The notes under the pieces are model-generated. The model was not told the DNA's origin. It did not search any database and worked only from the letters and a program-made list of their open reading frames with translations. Shown in pieces: positions 16,714-25,554 of a DNA stretch of 64,000 nt; the first letter of the stretch is position 1; each line of letters starts with the position of its first letter. A program made the translations under genes and the position numbers. Origin of the DNA: Burkholderiaceae bacterium (GTDB taxonomy: Bacteria; Pseudomonadota; Gammaproteobacteria; Burkholderiales; Burkholderiaceae_C); the NCBI GenBank assembly GCA_030695205.1, contig JAUYTN010000061.1, positions 116,042-180,041 of the forward strand, given 5' to 3'.

Positions 16714-17724
16714 ATGAAGCCCTCTGATCCAGCTCCGTTTTTCCAGCCAACTGCCCCCGCCACTCAGGCTCGCTTGTTGGCCGATGTCGGTGGCACCAAC
16801 GCCCGTTTCGCCTGGCAGGCGGGGCCTGGTCGACCGCTGGTCGATGAACAGGTGCTGCCTTGCGCCGACCATGCCAGCCTGCCCTTGGCCATCCAGGCCT
16901 ACCTGGCGCGCACGGGGCATGCCGCGCCCAGCCATGCGGCGGTGGCCATTGCCTCCCCTGTCACCGGGGATTGGGTCCAAATGACCAACCACCACTGGGC
17001 GTTTTCACAGCAAGCGCTGCGGGACAGTCTGTCGCTGACCACCCTGCGCGTGCTCAACGATTTCACCGCGCTGGCCCTGGCTCTGCCCGCTGTGCCCGCT
17101 GGCGATTTGCAAGCCATTGGCGCTGGGGTGGCGGTGCCCGATGCGCCCAGGGCGCTGTTGGGCGCCGGAACCGGGCTGGGCGTGTCAGGTTTGGTGCCCA
17201 ACGGGTGTGGGGGCTGGGTGCCGCTGCAGGGGGAGGGCGGCCACGTCACTTTGCCAGCGGAGACCGATCGTGAACACCTGGTGATGGCTGGCCTGCGCCG
17301 CCGCTATGGCCATGTCTCCGCCGAGCGCGCCTTGTGTGGCCAGGGCCTGCTGGACATGTACACCCTGCTTTGTGAGGCCGATGGCGTCACCCATTCAACC
17401 TGTGCCACACCTGCCGACATCACCAAGGCCGCATTGGCCGGTCATGGGCAGCAGGCGGTGGAGGCATTGACCATGTTTTGTGCGTTGTTGGGCTCGGTGG
17501 CTGCCAACCTGGCGCTGACGCTGGGTGCGCGTGGGGGGGTGTACGTCGGCGGAGGTATCGTGCCCCGCCTGGGCGACTGGTTCCAGGGTTCGCCGTTTCG
17601 GGCGCGTTTTGAGGCCAAGGGGCGCTATGCGGCCTATCTGCAGGCCATTCCTGTGTGGGTCATCACCGCCCGCCAGTCACCTGCACTGCTGGGTGCCTCC
17701 AGGGCCTTGGATGGCGTGGCCTGA
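16714..17724 (+). CDS. glk: Glucokinase (ROK-independent bacterial Glk family)
   Basis: Phosphorylates glucose to glucose-6-phosphate with ATP. The ATP-binding motif LLADVGGTNARFAW is at the N-terminus. VLNDFTALALALP holds the catalytic aspartate, GAGTGLGVSGL is the phosphate/adenosine loop, and GEGGHVTLP follows. The C-terminal GGVYVGGGIVPRL is also family-typical. Length is 336 residues. It is a single gene after trxC, with no sugar transporter or dehydrogenase nearby. Confidence 0.95.
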   Translation: MKPSDPAPFFQPTAPATQARLLADVGGTNARFAWQAGPGRPLVDEQVLPCADHASLPLAIQAYLARTGHAAPSHAAVAIASPVTGDWVQMTNHHWAFSQQALRDSLSLTTLRVLNDFTALALALPAVPAGDLQAIGAGVAVPDAPRALLGAGTGLGVSGLVPNGCGGWVPLQGEGGHVTLPAETDREHLVMAGLRRRYGHVSAERALCGQGLLDMYTLLCEADGVTHSTCATPADITKAALAGHGQQAVEALTMFCALLGSVAANLALTLGARGGVYVGGGIVPRLGDWFQGSPFRARFEAKGRYAAYLQAIPVWVITARQSPALLGASRALDGVA

Positions 17725-17745
17725 GCCGCACGCTCGCGGTGCAGT

Positions 17746-19149
17746 TCAGGCGTGTGCGCCAGGGTGGCTCTGTTGGGTTGGCAAGGCCTGGGCGGTGGGG
17801 CCGTTGCCGTCGAGCCCCGCAGCTTTGAGGGCTGCCACACGCGCGGTGTGCAAGGCGTGGGCTATTTGTTCGCCCAGGGCCGCGCGCTTGCGCGGCTGCC
17901 CAGGCGCGGGCGCAGCGTCGGTGGCGCTGCGCAGCCGCTCGGCTTCAGCCACCTGGGCGGCTATGGCCGCTGTCTCCACCCGCTGGGCCACGGCCAGGGC
18001 CTCCAGCAGGCGGGGGCGCTGCGGGTAGGGCTGTTCGGCCAGGCCACCACGGCCGCGGGCGTCGCATTCGCAGGCCAGCAGCACCTGGGCAAAGCGTTCG
18101 GGGCGGCGCAGCGCGTCGCAGCGCTCCAGCAACCTCACCCGTGCGGCCGCTGAAAAGTCGCCGCTGCGGTGCACATTGCCGTGCTCGCGGGCCACGACGT
18201 CGGCCAGTTCCTTGCAGTCTTTGGGCACCCGCCAGCGCTCGCACACGCGCTGCAGCAGGCGAACGCTGCGTTCTTCGTGGCCAATGTGGCGCGGCAGCAC
18301 ATCGGCGGGGGTGGTGCCTTTGCCGAGGTCGTGGCACAGGCAGGCAAAGCGCACGGTCAGTGGAGCGTGGAGTTGGGCGGCCATGTCCATGACCAGCATC
18401 ATGTGCACGCCGGTGTCCACTTCGGGGTGGTAGTCGGCCCGCTGGGGCACGCCCCACAGCCGGTCAAGCTCGGGCAACAGCACCGCCAGTGCGCCGCAGC
18501 TGCGCAGCACCTCGAACATGCGGGAAGGCCTGGACTCCATCAACCCGCGAGACACTTCCTGCCACACCCGCTCGGGCACGAGGTGGTCCACCTCGCCAGC
18601 GGCCACCATGTCGCACATGAGGGCGGTGGTTTCGGGGGCCACGCTGAAGTCGGTCAAGCGGGCGGCAAAGCGGGCCAGGCGCAGGATGCGCACCGGGTCC
18701 TCGGTAAACGCTGGCCCCACATGGCGAAGCACCTTGGCTTGCAGGTCGGCCACACCGCCAAAGGGGTCCACCAGCTGGTTCAGGTCGGGGTGTGGCCCGG
18801 GTAAATTTTTTGAATAAAAATCGCCTTCACCGCTTGCTGGTATTGGCTTTGTAGCTATGGAGTTGATGGTCAGGTCGCGCCTGGCCAAATCTTGCTCCAG
18901 GGTCACACCGGGGTCGGCATGGAAGGTGAAGCCGTGGTAGCCGGGGGCGGTTTTGCGCTCGGTGCGCGCCAGCGCGTACTCCTCGCGGGTATGCGGGTGC
19001 AAAAACACCGGGAAGTCTTTGCCCACAGGCAAATAGCCCTGGGCCACCAGGGCCTCGGGTGTGGCGCCCACCACCACCCAGTCGCGTTCGTGTACGGGAA
19101 GGCCCAACCACGCATCGCGCACCGCACCACCCACCATGTAAATGTCCAT
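17746..19149 (-). CDS. cca: Multifunctional CCA tRNA nucleotidyltransferase with repeat-encoded insert
   Basis: Adds or repairs the 3' CCA of tRNAs. The N-terminal signature is [14 protein letters not shown], and the nucleotidyltransferase acidic pair is in [18 protein letters not shown] and LVDPFGG bracket the palm. A C-terminal HD phosphohydrolase domain (CHDLGKG) makes this the long multifunctional form (467 residues). Between NSIA and LVDPFGG, residues about 98-122 form a loop longer than in typical Cca proteins, and bases 18803-18860 within it match the dispersed AT-rich repeat. The frame is intact, so the protein is probably functional. Confidence 0.95.
   Translation of the reverse strand: MDIYMVGGAVRDAWLGLPVHERDWVVVGATPEALVAQGYLPVGKDFPVFLHPHTREEYALARTERKTAPGYHGFTFHADPGVTLEQDLARRDLTINSIATKPIPASGEGDFYSKNLPGPHPDLNQLVDPFGGVADLQAKVLRHVGPAFTEDPVRILRLARFAARLTDFSVAPETTALMCDMVAAGEVDHLVPERVWQEVSRGLMESRPSRMFEVLRSCGALAVLLPELDRLWGVPQRADYHPEVDTGVHMMLVMDMAAQLHAPLTVRFACLCHDLGKGTTPADVLPRHIGHEERSVRLLQRVCERWRVPKDCKELADVVAREHGNVHRSGDFSAAARVRLLERCDALRRPERFAQVLLACECDARGRGGLAEQPYPQRPRLLEALAVAQRVETAAIAAQVAEAERLRSATDAAPAPGQPRKRAALGEQIAHALHTARVAALKAAGLDGNGPTAQALPTQQSHPGAHA
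18803..18860 (+). repeat. Dispersed AT-rich repeat copy inside cca
   Basis: AAATTTTTTGAATAAAAATC followed by GCCTTCACCGCTTGCTGG and TTTGTAGCTATGG matches the family layout (A/T block, GCCT, GCGCTT-like core, TAGCTAT). It is the clearest coding copy. It lengthens a surface loop next to the catalytic palm without breaking frame. Confidence 0.8.
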
Positions 19150-19199
19150 CCCCCGATTGTCGCGCGGTCGGTGCGGCCTGCCGTTGCCTGGGCCAGGGG

Positions 19200-19928
19200 T
19201 CAGCGCCCCAGCCGGTAGGGCTCTTCAAAGTCCAGAAAATCGTGCTCGGCCAGGGCACCCGCCACCCAGGCTTGCACACCCGGCAGCTCGCACACGTTTT
19301 GCATGTAGCGGGCCACGGTGTCGGGCACGGGCACGGCGTAGGTGTTCAGGCGCATCACCACGGGGGCAAAGTAGGCATCGGCCACGGTGAAATGGCCAAA
19401 CAGCAGCGGGCCACCGTGTTCGTCCAGCAACTGCGTCCACATCGCCAGCAGACGGTCCAGGTCGGCGCGCACGGCGGGCTGGTCGCGCAGCACCAGGGCA
19501 CCAATGTGTGGCAGCGATGCCTCGATGTTCATGGGGAAGTGGCTGCGCAGCGCACCAAAGCCGCTGTGCATCTCGGCACACACGCTGCGCGCCCTGGCCC
19601 TGGCCGCCGGGTCAGTGGGCCACAGCGGGGGAGTGCCTGCGGGGGACAGCGCCGGGACCAGTTCGGCCACGTACTCGGCAATGGCCAGGGTGTCCCACAC
19701 GGCCAGAGGCTGGCCCGATGGGCTCAGGTGGGTGTTGTCCAGCAGCACCGGCACCTTGCCCACAGGGTTGTGCAGGCCAACGGCCTGTTTGAAGTGGGAG
19801 CCTGGTGCAAAGGAGTCAAAGCGCACCATGCGCTCGGTGAAGGCGATGCCCGCCTGCGTCATCAGCACCCAGGGGCGCATGGACCAGGAGGAGTAGTTTT
19901 TGTTGCCAACCAGCAGCGTGAGGGACAT
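19200..19928 (-). CDS. Glutathione S-transferase family protein
   Basis: A 242-residue cytosolic protein. The N-terminal thioredoxin-like domain begins [20 protein letters not shown], characteristic of a proteobacterial GST subgroup. It has the cis-Pro GKVPVL and the glutathione gamma-Glu contact region ([13 protein letters not shown]). The C-terminal helical domain includes [15 protein letters not shown]. It may conjugate or reduce electrophiles with glutathione; the substrate is unknown. It begins 8 bases downstream of the CsoR-family gene and is probably cotranscribed with it. Confidence 0.88.
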   Translation of the reverse strand: MSLTLLVGNKNYSSWSMRPWVLMTQAGIAFTERMVRFDSFAPGSHFKQAVGLHNPVGKVPVLLDNTHLSPSGQPLAVWDTLAIAEYVAELVPALSPAGTPPLWPTDPAARARARSVCAEMHSGFGALRSHFPMNIEASLPHIGALVLRDQPAVRADLDRLLAMWTQLLDEHGGPLLFGHFTVADAYFAPVVMRLNTYAVPVPDTVARYMQNVCELPGVQAWVAGALAEHDFLDFEEPYRLGR

Positions 19929-19936
19929 GGGGGCTT

Positions 19937-20278
19937 TCAGGCGTATTTTTCGAGGATGCGGGTGGAGCGCTCCACCTCGCGGAAGGTTTCCAGCTCGGAT
20001 TCCGAGGAGGTGACGGCCTCCATCACGGTGCACGCCATCATGCGGTAGAAGGTTTTTTCCATGGCCTTGCGGGCCGCGGACATTTGCTGGGCCACGTCTT
20101 CGCAGGGGCGGCCGCTTTCGACCATGTCGATCAGGCCACGCACCTGACCCTCGATGCGCTTGAGCCGATTGACCACGTCGCGTTGGTGCTCGGTGCGGTA
20201 GGCAGAGGGCGCGGGCACCTTGGCAGCCTCAGCAGTGGGCGCGGCGGTGGGCACAGCAGTGGGTTTGGATGAGGCCAT
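19937..20278 (-). CDS. CsoR/FrmR-family (DUF156) repressor with atypical cysteine pattern
   Basis: An all-helical 113-residue repressor with the family signature VNRLKRIEGQVRGLIDMVESGRPCEDV. The first ligand cysteine, C59, is present. Counting from it, the His and Cys used by copper CsoR (+25, +29) are T84 and A88. A different cysteine, C83 (+24, MMACTVMEAV), is present instead. The usual Cu, Ni or formaldehyde site is therefore missing and a thiol-based or other signal is more likely. An Ala/Pro-rich 25-residue N-terminal tail is also unusual. It faces DUF302/fadL-like genes across a palindromic operator, and probably controls them and itself. Confidence 0.87.
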   Translation of the reverse strand: MASSKPTAVPTAAPTAEAAKVPAPSAYRTEHQRDVVNRLKRIEGQVRGLIDMVESGRPCEDVAQQMSAARKAMEKTFYRMMACTVMEAVTSSESELETFREVERSTRILEKYA

Positions 20279-20381
20279 GAGGGCTCCTGTCGGTTTGAGG
20301 CAAAGGTGCAGTGTGCCAAAAAAACGCGGACGCTCCGGCTCGGGGCAACCCTGCCCAGCGGGGTGGATTCATAAAAAACAC

Positions 20382-20395
20382 TACCCCCTAGGGTA
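20382..20395. promoter_or_regulatory. Palindromic operator, probably for the CsoR-family repressor
   Basis: TACCCCCTAGGGTA lies midway between the divergent repressor and DUF302 genes. Inverted repeats with C/G tracts flanked by TA are typical of CsoR/RcnR/CstR-type operators. A TTGACA-like element lies about 50 bp further toward the DUF302 gene (20448-20453), inside a TTGAC-AAAA-GTCAA palindrome. Confidence 0.65.
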
Positions 20396-20497
20396 AACAG
20401 GGGTGCAACAAACGCTCAAGCGGAGCTACCTTCGCGATCCTGGCTTTTTGACAAAAGTCAAGCATTCAGTGACCCACCATTCACCCGAGGAGATTCC

Positions 20498-21070
20498 ATG
20501 CGCGTTTTGAAAACACTCACCCTGGTTGCCGCTTTGACCGCCACCCTTTTGGCCACTGGCTGCGGCACCGTGGCCACCATTGGCAAGCTCGAAGACGGCG
20601 CGGCCGCCGAAGCCAGCCGCATGTGGGACCGCTGGGTGGATGGCCAGGGCGACATTGCCGTGGCCACCACTTGGGAGCGCAAGGTCAAGGCTGGGGTCAG
20701 TGCCAAGGACGTGGAAGAAATCCTCAAGCTCGTGGCGGTGGAGCGCAACATGCGCGACGTGGGGGTGCTGCCCCTGTCCAAAGAACTGGAAGCCCGCTCC
20801 GGCAAAAAAGAGAAGGTGCTGACGGTGTACTCGTACTGCAGCCCCGACACCGCCCGCAAGATGGTGGACTTCAGCCCCCACATGGCGGCGTACCTGCCCT
20901 GCCGGGTGTCGCTGGTCGAGCAGGACGATGGCCTGTGGCTCTACACCCTGAACATGGACATGATGGTCAAAATGGGTCGCAAACTCCCCTCGCCCCTGAA
21001 AGAAGAGGCCATGGCCGTGCGCAACACCATCTACGAAATGATGGAGCGCGCCTCCAAGGGCGAGTTCTGA
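20498..21070 (+). CDS. DUF302-domain lipoprotein
   Basis: A 190-residue exported protein with a signal peptide and lipobox (LLATGCGT, Cys 22). The mature C-terminal part carries the DUF302 core: YSYCSPDTARKMVD, then LPCRVSLVEQDDG and LYTLNMDMM. A strong GAGGAG ribosome-binding site precedes the start. Function of DUF302 is unknown; here it pairs with a FadL-type porin 85 bp downstream and an opposing CsoR-type repressor, suggesting an inducible envelope response. Confidence 0.85.
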   Translation: MRVLKTLTLVAALTATLLATGCGTVATIGKLEDGAAAEASRMWDRWVDGQGDIAVATTWERKVKAGVSAKDVEEILKLVAVERNMRDVGVLPLSKELEARSGKKEKVLTVYSYCSPDTARKMVDFSPHMAAYLPCRVSLVEQDDGLWLYTLNMDMMVKMGRKLPSPLKEEAMAVRNTIYEMMERASKGEF

Positions 21071-21155
21071 CACCCCTGTTGGCATCGCCACCCCCACGGA
21101 GGGCACATAGGCGGGGCGGTACCACCACAAACCCATTCCAATGCGAGGAGACCAC

Positions 21156-22442
21156 ATGACCACATTCACCACCACCCCTGTGCGCACCGCGCTGCTGCTG
21201 GCACTGGGTGCCACCCTGTTGCCAGCGGCGCATGCCACCAATGGCATGAACCTGGACGCCTACGGCGCCAAAGCCGGCGCCATGGGCGGCGCATCGTTTG
21301 CCTTTGAAAACGGCAACTCTGCCCTGATGAACAACCCCGCCACGCTGGGGCTGCGCAAAGAGGGCAGCAGCCTGGGCATTGGCATGACCTTGCTGCAACC
21401 CAACGTCAATACCAGCATGAACCACCCGCTGGCTGGCCCGATGAATGCCAAATCGGGTGGCGATGCGTACTGGATGCCATCGGTTTCTTTGATCCGCAAG
21501 ACCGGCAAGCTGACCTACGGGGTAGGCATGCTGGCCCAGGGCGGCATGGGCACCGAGTACGGCAGCAGCAGCTTTTTGTCCAACAACACGGGTTTGCCCA
21601 TGCGCTCGGAGGTAGGGTTTGGTCGGCTCATGATGCCCTTGGCCTACAACGTGAACGATGACTTCACCGTGGCGGGGCAGGTGGACTATGTGTGGGCGAG
21701 CATGGACGTGCAGATGCTCATGCCCGATGGCTCGGGTCATGTCAATTTCAGCAACAACAGCGACTTCAGCGGTCAAACCAAGGGCAATGGCTGGGCATTC
21801 AAGCTGGGTGGGCACTACAAGGTGTCCGACACCTTGGCCCTTGGCGCCACCTTCCACAGCAAAACCGATATCGGTGACCTGACCGGCAGCGGCAGCTTTA
21901 CGGCGTTCCCCAGCGGAGCGGTCATGCCCACCAACTTCAAGGTGGTGGACTTCCAGTGGCCGCAAACCTACGGGGTTGGCATGGCCTGGCAGGCCACGTC
22001 CACCTTCATGGTGGCTGCCGACGTCAAACGGCTGAAATGGTCGGACAGCATGAAGACCTTCCGCCTGGCCATGAACATGGGGGCCGGCTGGGCCGAAGGC
22101 GCCATGCCGCAGAACTGGAAAGACCAGACCGTGGTGATGCTGGGCGTGCAGTACATGCTCAACCCCAACGTCGCACTGCGGGCAGGTGTCAACCATGCTG
22201 AAAATCCGGTACCCGACCAGACGCTCAACCCCTTGTTCCCCGCGACTGTGCGCACCCACTACACGATGGGCGTCGGATGGAACGCGGGTGGTGGGCACAC
22301 CTGGGCGGCATCGGTGGCCATCGCGCCCAAGGTGACGCGCACCAACCCCGCCATGTTCCCCACCCCCACGGGTGGTGCCTTGCCCGGCACGGTGTCCCAC
22401 AGCCAGACGACGCTGCGGGTCAACTACAACTACAACTTCTGA
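21156..22442 (+). CDS. OmpP1/FadL/TodX-family outer-membrane transporter
   Basis: A 428-residue protein with a cleavable signal peptide ending near AAHATNG. ATNGMNLDAYGAKAGAMGGA is the N-terminal hatch signature of FadL relatives, and NSALMNNPATLG follows. Repeated amphipathic strands end in an aromatic NYNYNF terminus, as expected for an outer-membrane beta-barrel. FadL relatives pass hydrophobic compounds such as fatty acids or aromatics. GAGGAG lies 6 bases before the ATG. It is likely cotranscribed with the DUF302 lipoprotein. Confidence 0.92.
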   Translation: MTTFTTTPVRTALLLALGATLLPAAHATNGMNLDAYGAKAGAMGGASFAFENGNSALMNNPATLGLRKEGSSLGIGMTLLQPNVNTSMNHPLAGPMNAKSGGDAYWMPSVSLIRKTGKLTYGVGMLAQGGMGTEYGSSSFLSNNTGLPMRSEVGFGRLMMPLAYNVNDDFTVAGQVDYVWASMDVQMLMPDGSGHVNFSNNSDFSGQTKGNGWAFKLGGHYKVSDTLALGATFHSKTDIGDLTGSGSFTAFPSGAVMPTNFKVVDFQWPQTYGVGMAWQATSTFMVAADVKRLKWSDSMKTFRLAMNMGAGWAEGAMPQNWKDQTVVMLGVQYMLNPNVALRAGVNHAENPVPDQTLNPLFPATVRTHYTMGVGWNAGGGHTWAASVAIAPKVTRTNPAMFPTPTGGALPGTVSHSQTTLRVNYNYNF

Positions 22443-22454
22443 CCAGCCCCGCGC

Positions 22455-23417
22455 TCAGGCGCGGCCCTTGGCCCGCAGGCTCAGCAGCCGGTTGCGTGGC
22501 CCCTGGCCGCCGGCCACGGTGCCCATGTAGGTGGGCAAAATGGCAGCGAGGTGGGCAGGGGTCAGCCCCCAGCTGGCGGTGGTGGGGATGCCGGCACTGG
22601 CGGGGCTGGCGACGTTGTCCACTTCCAGTGAACTGAGGTTGTCGGTGCTCATCAGTGGCTCGCCAGGGGCCAGTTCCATCAGCAGTGCCTGGAAGTAAGC
22701 CACCGCTCGGGGCATACCCAGCACTGGCCGCTGGTGGCCCACTGTGCGGCCCGCCATGCGCACCAGTTCGCGCAGGGTGAAGACATCGGGGCCCACCACC
22801 TCCACAGTCTGTCCGATGGTGGCGGTGTCGGTCAGCGCGTGCACCACCGCAGAGGCCACGTCCTCCACCCACACCGGCTGGAAGCGCGTGTCGGCACCCG
22901 CCAGCGGCACCAGGGGCAGCAGCTTTTGCATGCCGCCAAACAGGTTCAGGAAGCGGTCGCCCTCGCCAAAGACCACACTGGGGCGCAGCACCGTCAGGTC
23001 CAGCCCGGCAGCCTGCAGCACCGCTTCGCCCTTGGCCTTGCTGCGCAGGTACATGGACGGGCCGTCTGCGGCCGCACCCAGCGCGCTGACGTGCACCACG
23101 CGGCGCACGCCCGAGCGCTGGCAGGCCTGGGCAATGGTACGGGCCAGGGTGACGTGGGCCCGCTCAAAGGCCGCTTCGTTGCCGTGCAGGATGGCCACCA
23201 GGTTGACCACCGCATCGTGCCCGGCCATCAGCTGGGCCAGCACCTCGGGATCGTGGACATTGGCGGTGAGCACCGTCAGCAGGGGAAGGTGGCGCACCAC
23301 ATCGGCCCGTTTGGCCTGGCGGGTGGGTACGGTCATGCGGTGGCCGGCGCGCTGCAGCTGTTCGCAAATGTGGCGACCGATGAAGCCGGTACCACCCAGA
23401 ACGAGGATGTTGGACAT
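22455..23417 (-). CDS. NAD(P)-binding epimerase-like protein (complex I NDUFA9-like atypical SDR)
   Basis: A 320-residue atypical short-chain dehydrogenase. The N-terminal NILVLGGTGFIGRHICEQL is the Rossmann motif, and VVNLVAIL, VHVSALGA and YLRSKAKGEAVL follow the NDUFA9/YlbE-like pattern. LRPSVVFGEGDRFLN is also typical. The catalytic Tyr-Lys context is weak, so it may bind a cofactor without clear dehydrogenase activity. The start at 23417 begins MSNILV. The gene follows slt on the same strand by 46 bases. Confidence 0.85.
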   Translation of the reverse strand: MSNILVLGGTGFIGRHICEQLQRAGHRMTVPTRQAKRADVVRHLPLLTVLTANVHDPEVLAQLMAGHDAVVNLVAILHGNEAAFERAHVTLARTIAQACQRSGVRRVVHVSALGAAADGPSMYLRSKAKGEAVLQAAGLDLTVLRPSVVFGEGDRFLNLFGGMQKLLPLVPLAGADTRFQPVWVEDVASAVVHALTDTATIGQTVEVVGPDVFTLRELVRMAGRTVGHQRPVLGMPRAVAYFQALLMELAPGEPLMSTDNLSSLEVDNVASPASAGIPTTASWGLTPAHLAAILPTYMGTVAGGQGPRNRLLSLRAKGRA

Positions 23418-23463
23418 GGGTTGTGTTCCTTGAGGTTGGAGCCGTTGGACAAAAAAGGGGGCG

Positions 23464-25545
23464 TCAGGGCAAGTCGCTATTTTCGCCGGGGCTGCTGCGT
23501 GCCCTGGGGCCCACCACGCCCAGCCTGGCTTTGAGCGACTGGGGCTGGCCGCTGAGCAGCGCGGCGTAGTTGGTGGTGTTGCTGAGCACGCGCTTGACGT
23601 AGTCGCGGGTTTCAGAGAATGGGATGTTTTCTGCCCAGATGGCGCCTTCGAGCACGGGGCCGGAGCCGTCGTTGGGGGCGCGCCAGCGCCGCGCCCGGCC
23701 TGGGCCTGCGTTGTAGGCGGCGGCAGCCAGGGGCAGTGAACCCTCAAAGTCGTCCAGCACCAGCTTGAGGTAGCCGGTGCCAATGGCGATGTTGGTCTCC
23801 AGCTGGTTGATGTCACGCGGCTGGAAGCTGTTCAGGCCGATTTTTTTGGCCGTCCAGCGGGCGGTGGCGGGCATGACCTGCATCAGGCCAGATGCCCCCA
23901 CATGGGAGCGTGCATCGGTGATGAAGCGGCTCTCCTGGCGAATCAGTCCGTACACATAGGCGGCATCCAGTCCAATGGTCATGGTGTGTTGCAGCACCGG
24001 CTCGCGGTACGGGGTGGGGTAGCGCTGGCGGTGGTCGGCGCTGCGGGGGGTGCGCTCGCTGGTGTTGATGCAGCGGTCCCACACCTGGTGCTGGCAGGCC
24101 AGCTGGGCGGCGGCCAGCAGCTCGCGCTCGCCCATGCCGCCGGGGGTGTGGAGGTTGGTTTCGTAGTTCCATTCGCGCACACCCTCGCTGCGCAGGCCCA
24201 CGGCCACCGCGTGCAGCGCCCGGCGCAGGCCGGGGTTCTGGCGGGCCGCTTCCATCTCTTGCGGGGTGGGTGGTGGGGGTGGCTGTGGCGTGGTAATGGC
24301 CTGGCCCAACTCCTCCAATGCCAGCTGACCATAAAAGTCGTGCACCCCGGCCATGCGCTGGAACTGCGCCCGCGCCTGGGCCTGGGCGTCGGGGGTTTTG
24401 AGTTGCAGCAGCGCCCGGGCGTGCCAGTAGGTCCAGATGGGTTCGCCCTGCTGCGCCGCAGGCATGGCAGCAATGGCCTTGGCCACATGCGTCCACTGGC
24501 CGGTGCGCAAGGCAGAGCGGGCCCACCAGCCCAGGTGGTCGGGGTGCATATCGGCGGCCTGGCCGCGAGCAAACCAGGCGGGGGCTTCGTTCATCAGGCG
24601 CTGGGCGGCGACTCGGCCAATGACGCCCCACACCCAGCTGGCTTCTTCGCGGGTGAGTTGGGTGCGCCAGCGGGTGCGCTCCATGTGGGTGGCGGCCTCC
24701 TCGGGGTCGCCCACGGCCACGCGGATGAGAGCCAGCGTCACCATTTCTTTGGTGCGGTGGCGCAGTGCGGTGAGTTTGTCGTCCAGATAGCGGCTGGGCT
24801 GGGCCATCACCTGGCCAAACGGCTCTACCCAGTCGGGGTTGAGCATGGCCACTGCCTGCGCCACGGCACGTGGGCGGTTGAGCTCAGCGCCCAGGCGCAC
24901 CCGCTGCCACACCACATCGGCACCGATGGCTTGCCGGGTCAGCAGCTGCTCCACCAGGGGGGCGCAGGCGTCTTCGGTGTCGCGCTGGGCCAGCCAGAGC
25001 CGACCGGCCTCGGCCGCTTCGTCGGGGCTGAGGCTGCCTTCGGTCAGCAGCCTGGCGTGCAGGCCGTGGCAGCGCACGCGGGCGTCGTCGTTCATGCGAA
25101 AACGGGGCCATTCGGCCAGAAAGGTGGCCCAGTCCTGTCGGGTACCCAGCAGCAGCAGCCAGTCGTTGCGCAGCCGGTCCTCGTAGTAGCTGCCCGCCCA
25201 GCGCTGCAAAAAACCGCGAATGTCTTGCGCGGTGGCGGTTTCCAGGCCCATGCGCATGACCCAATAGTCGGCCATGGGCTCCAGGGGGTGGCCGTTGAGG
25301 CGGGGGCGCAGCGTCTGGAGTTCGCGCTGGTTGCCGCGCCGGTAGGCGTCGCGCATGGTCAGCAAGGCCTGGTCGCCTGCGGCGGTGGCCGGGCTGGTCA
25401 GCGGTGTGGCCTGGCTCATGGCAGGTTGTGCCACGGTGGTGCCGGGATGCCAGGCAATCAGGGCGACAATGGTGGTCAGAGCCAGGTGCCACACGCCCGC
25501 CATGGGGTGCAGCGTCTTTGGGGTGCGCAAGCAATTCAACGTCAT
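23464..25545 (-). CDS. slt: Soluble lytic murein transglycosylase (Slt70 family)
   Basis: Periplasmic enzyme that cleaves peptidoglycan glycan strands to 1,6-anhydro-muropeptides. A signal segment (about residues 16-40) precedes a long superhelical domain, then the C-type lysozyme-like domain. The catalytic glutamate is in LIRQESRF, followed by ASGLMQVMPATA and AAYNAGPGRARRW. Length (693 residues) matches Slt. The ATG at 25545 lies 9 bp from the divergent cyclo-ligase gene; MAGVWHLAL at 25503 is an alternative start giving a more usual signal peptide. AmpD downstream in the recycling pathway is encoded nearby. Confidence 0.94.
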   Translation of the reverse strand: MTLNCLRTPKTLHPMAGVWHLALTTIVALIAWHPGTTVAQPAMSQATPLTSPATAAGDQALLTMRDAYRRGNQRELQTLRPRLNGHPLEPMADYWVMRMGLETATAQDIRGFLQRWAGSYYEDRLRNDWLLLLGTRQDWATFLAEWPRFRMNDDARVRCHGLHARLLTEGSLSPDEAAEAGRLWLAQRDTEDACAPLVEQLLTRQAIGADVVWQRVRLGAELNRPRAVAQAVAMLNPDWVEPFGQVMAQPSRYLDDKLTALRHRTKEMVTLALIRVAVGDPEEAATHMERTRWRTQLTREEASWVWGVIGRVAAQRLMNEAPAWFARGQAADMHPDHLGWWARSALRTGQWTHVAKAIAAMPAAQQGEPIWTYWHARALLQLKTPDAQAQARAQFQRMAGVHDFYGQLALEELGQAITTPQPPPPPTPQEMEAARQNPGLRRALHAVAVGLRSEGVREWNYETNLHTPGGMGERELLAAAQLACQHQVWDRCINTSERTPRSADHRQRYPTPYREPVLQHTMTIGLDAAYVYGLIRQESRFITDARSHVGASGLMQVMPATARWTAKKIGLNSFQPRDINQLETNIAIGTGYLKLVLDDFEGSLPLAAAAYNAGPGRARRWRAPNDGSGPVLEGAIWAENIPFSETRDYVKRVLSNTTNYAALLSGQPQSLKARLGVVGPRARSSPGENSDLP

Positions 25546-25554
25546 CGGACCATT

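Noticed and set aside
22445..22465. G+C-rich hairpin (CCGCGC...GCGCGG) between the FadL-like and epimerase stops
   Set aside because: It has no T-run, and much of it is coding for the epimerase C-terminus, so I did not call a terminator.
23902..25554. Very long open frame upstream of and in phase with the cyclo-ligase gene
   Set aside because: It is antisense to slt, and open only because high G+C removes stops. Conserved cyclo-ligase sequence starts near 25555.
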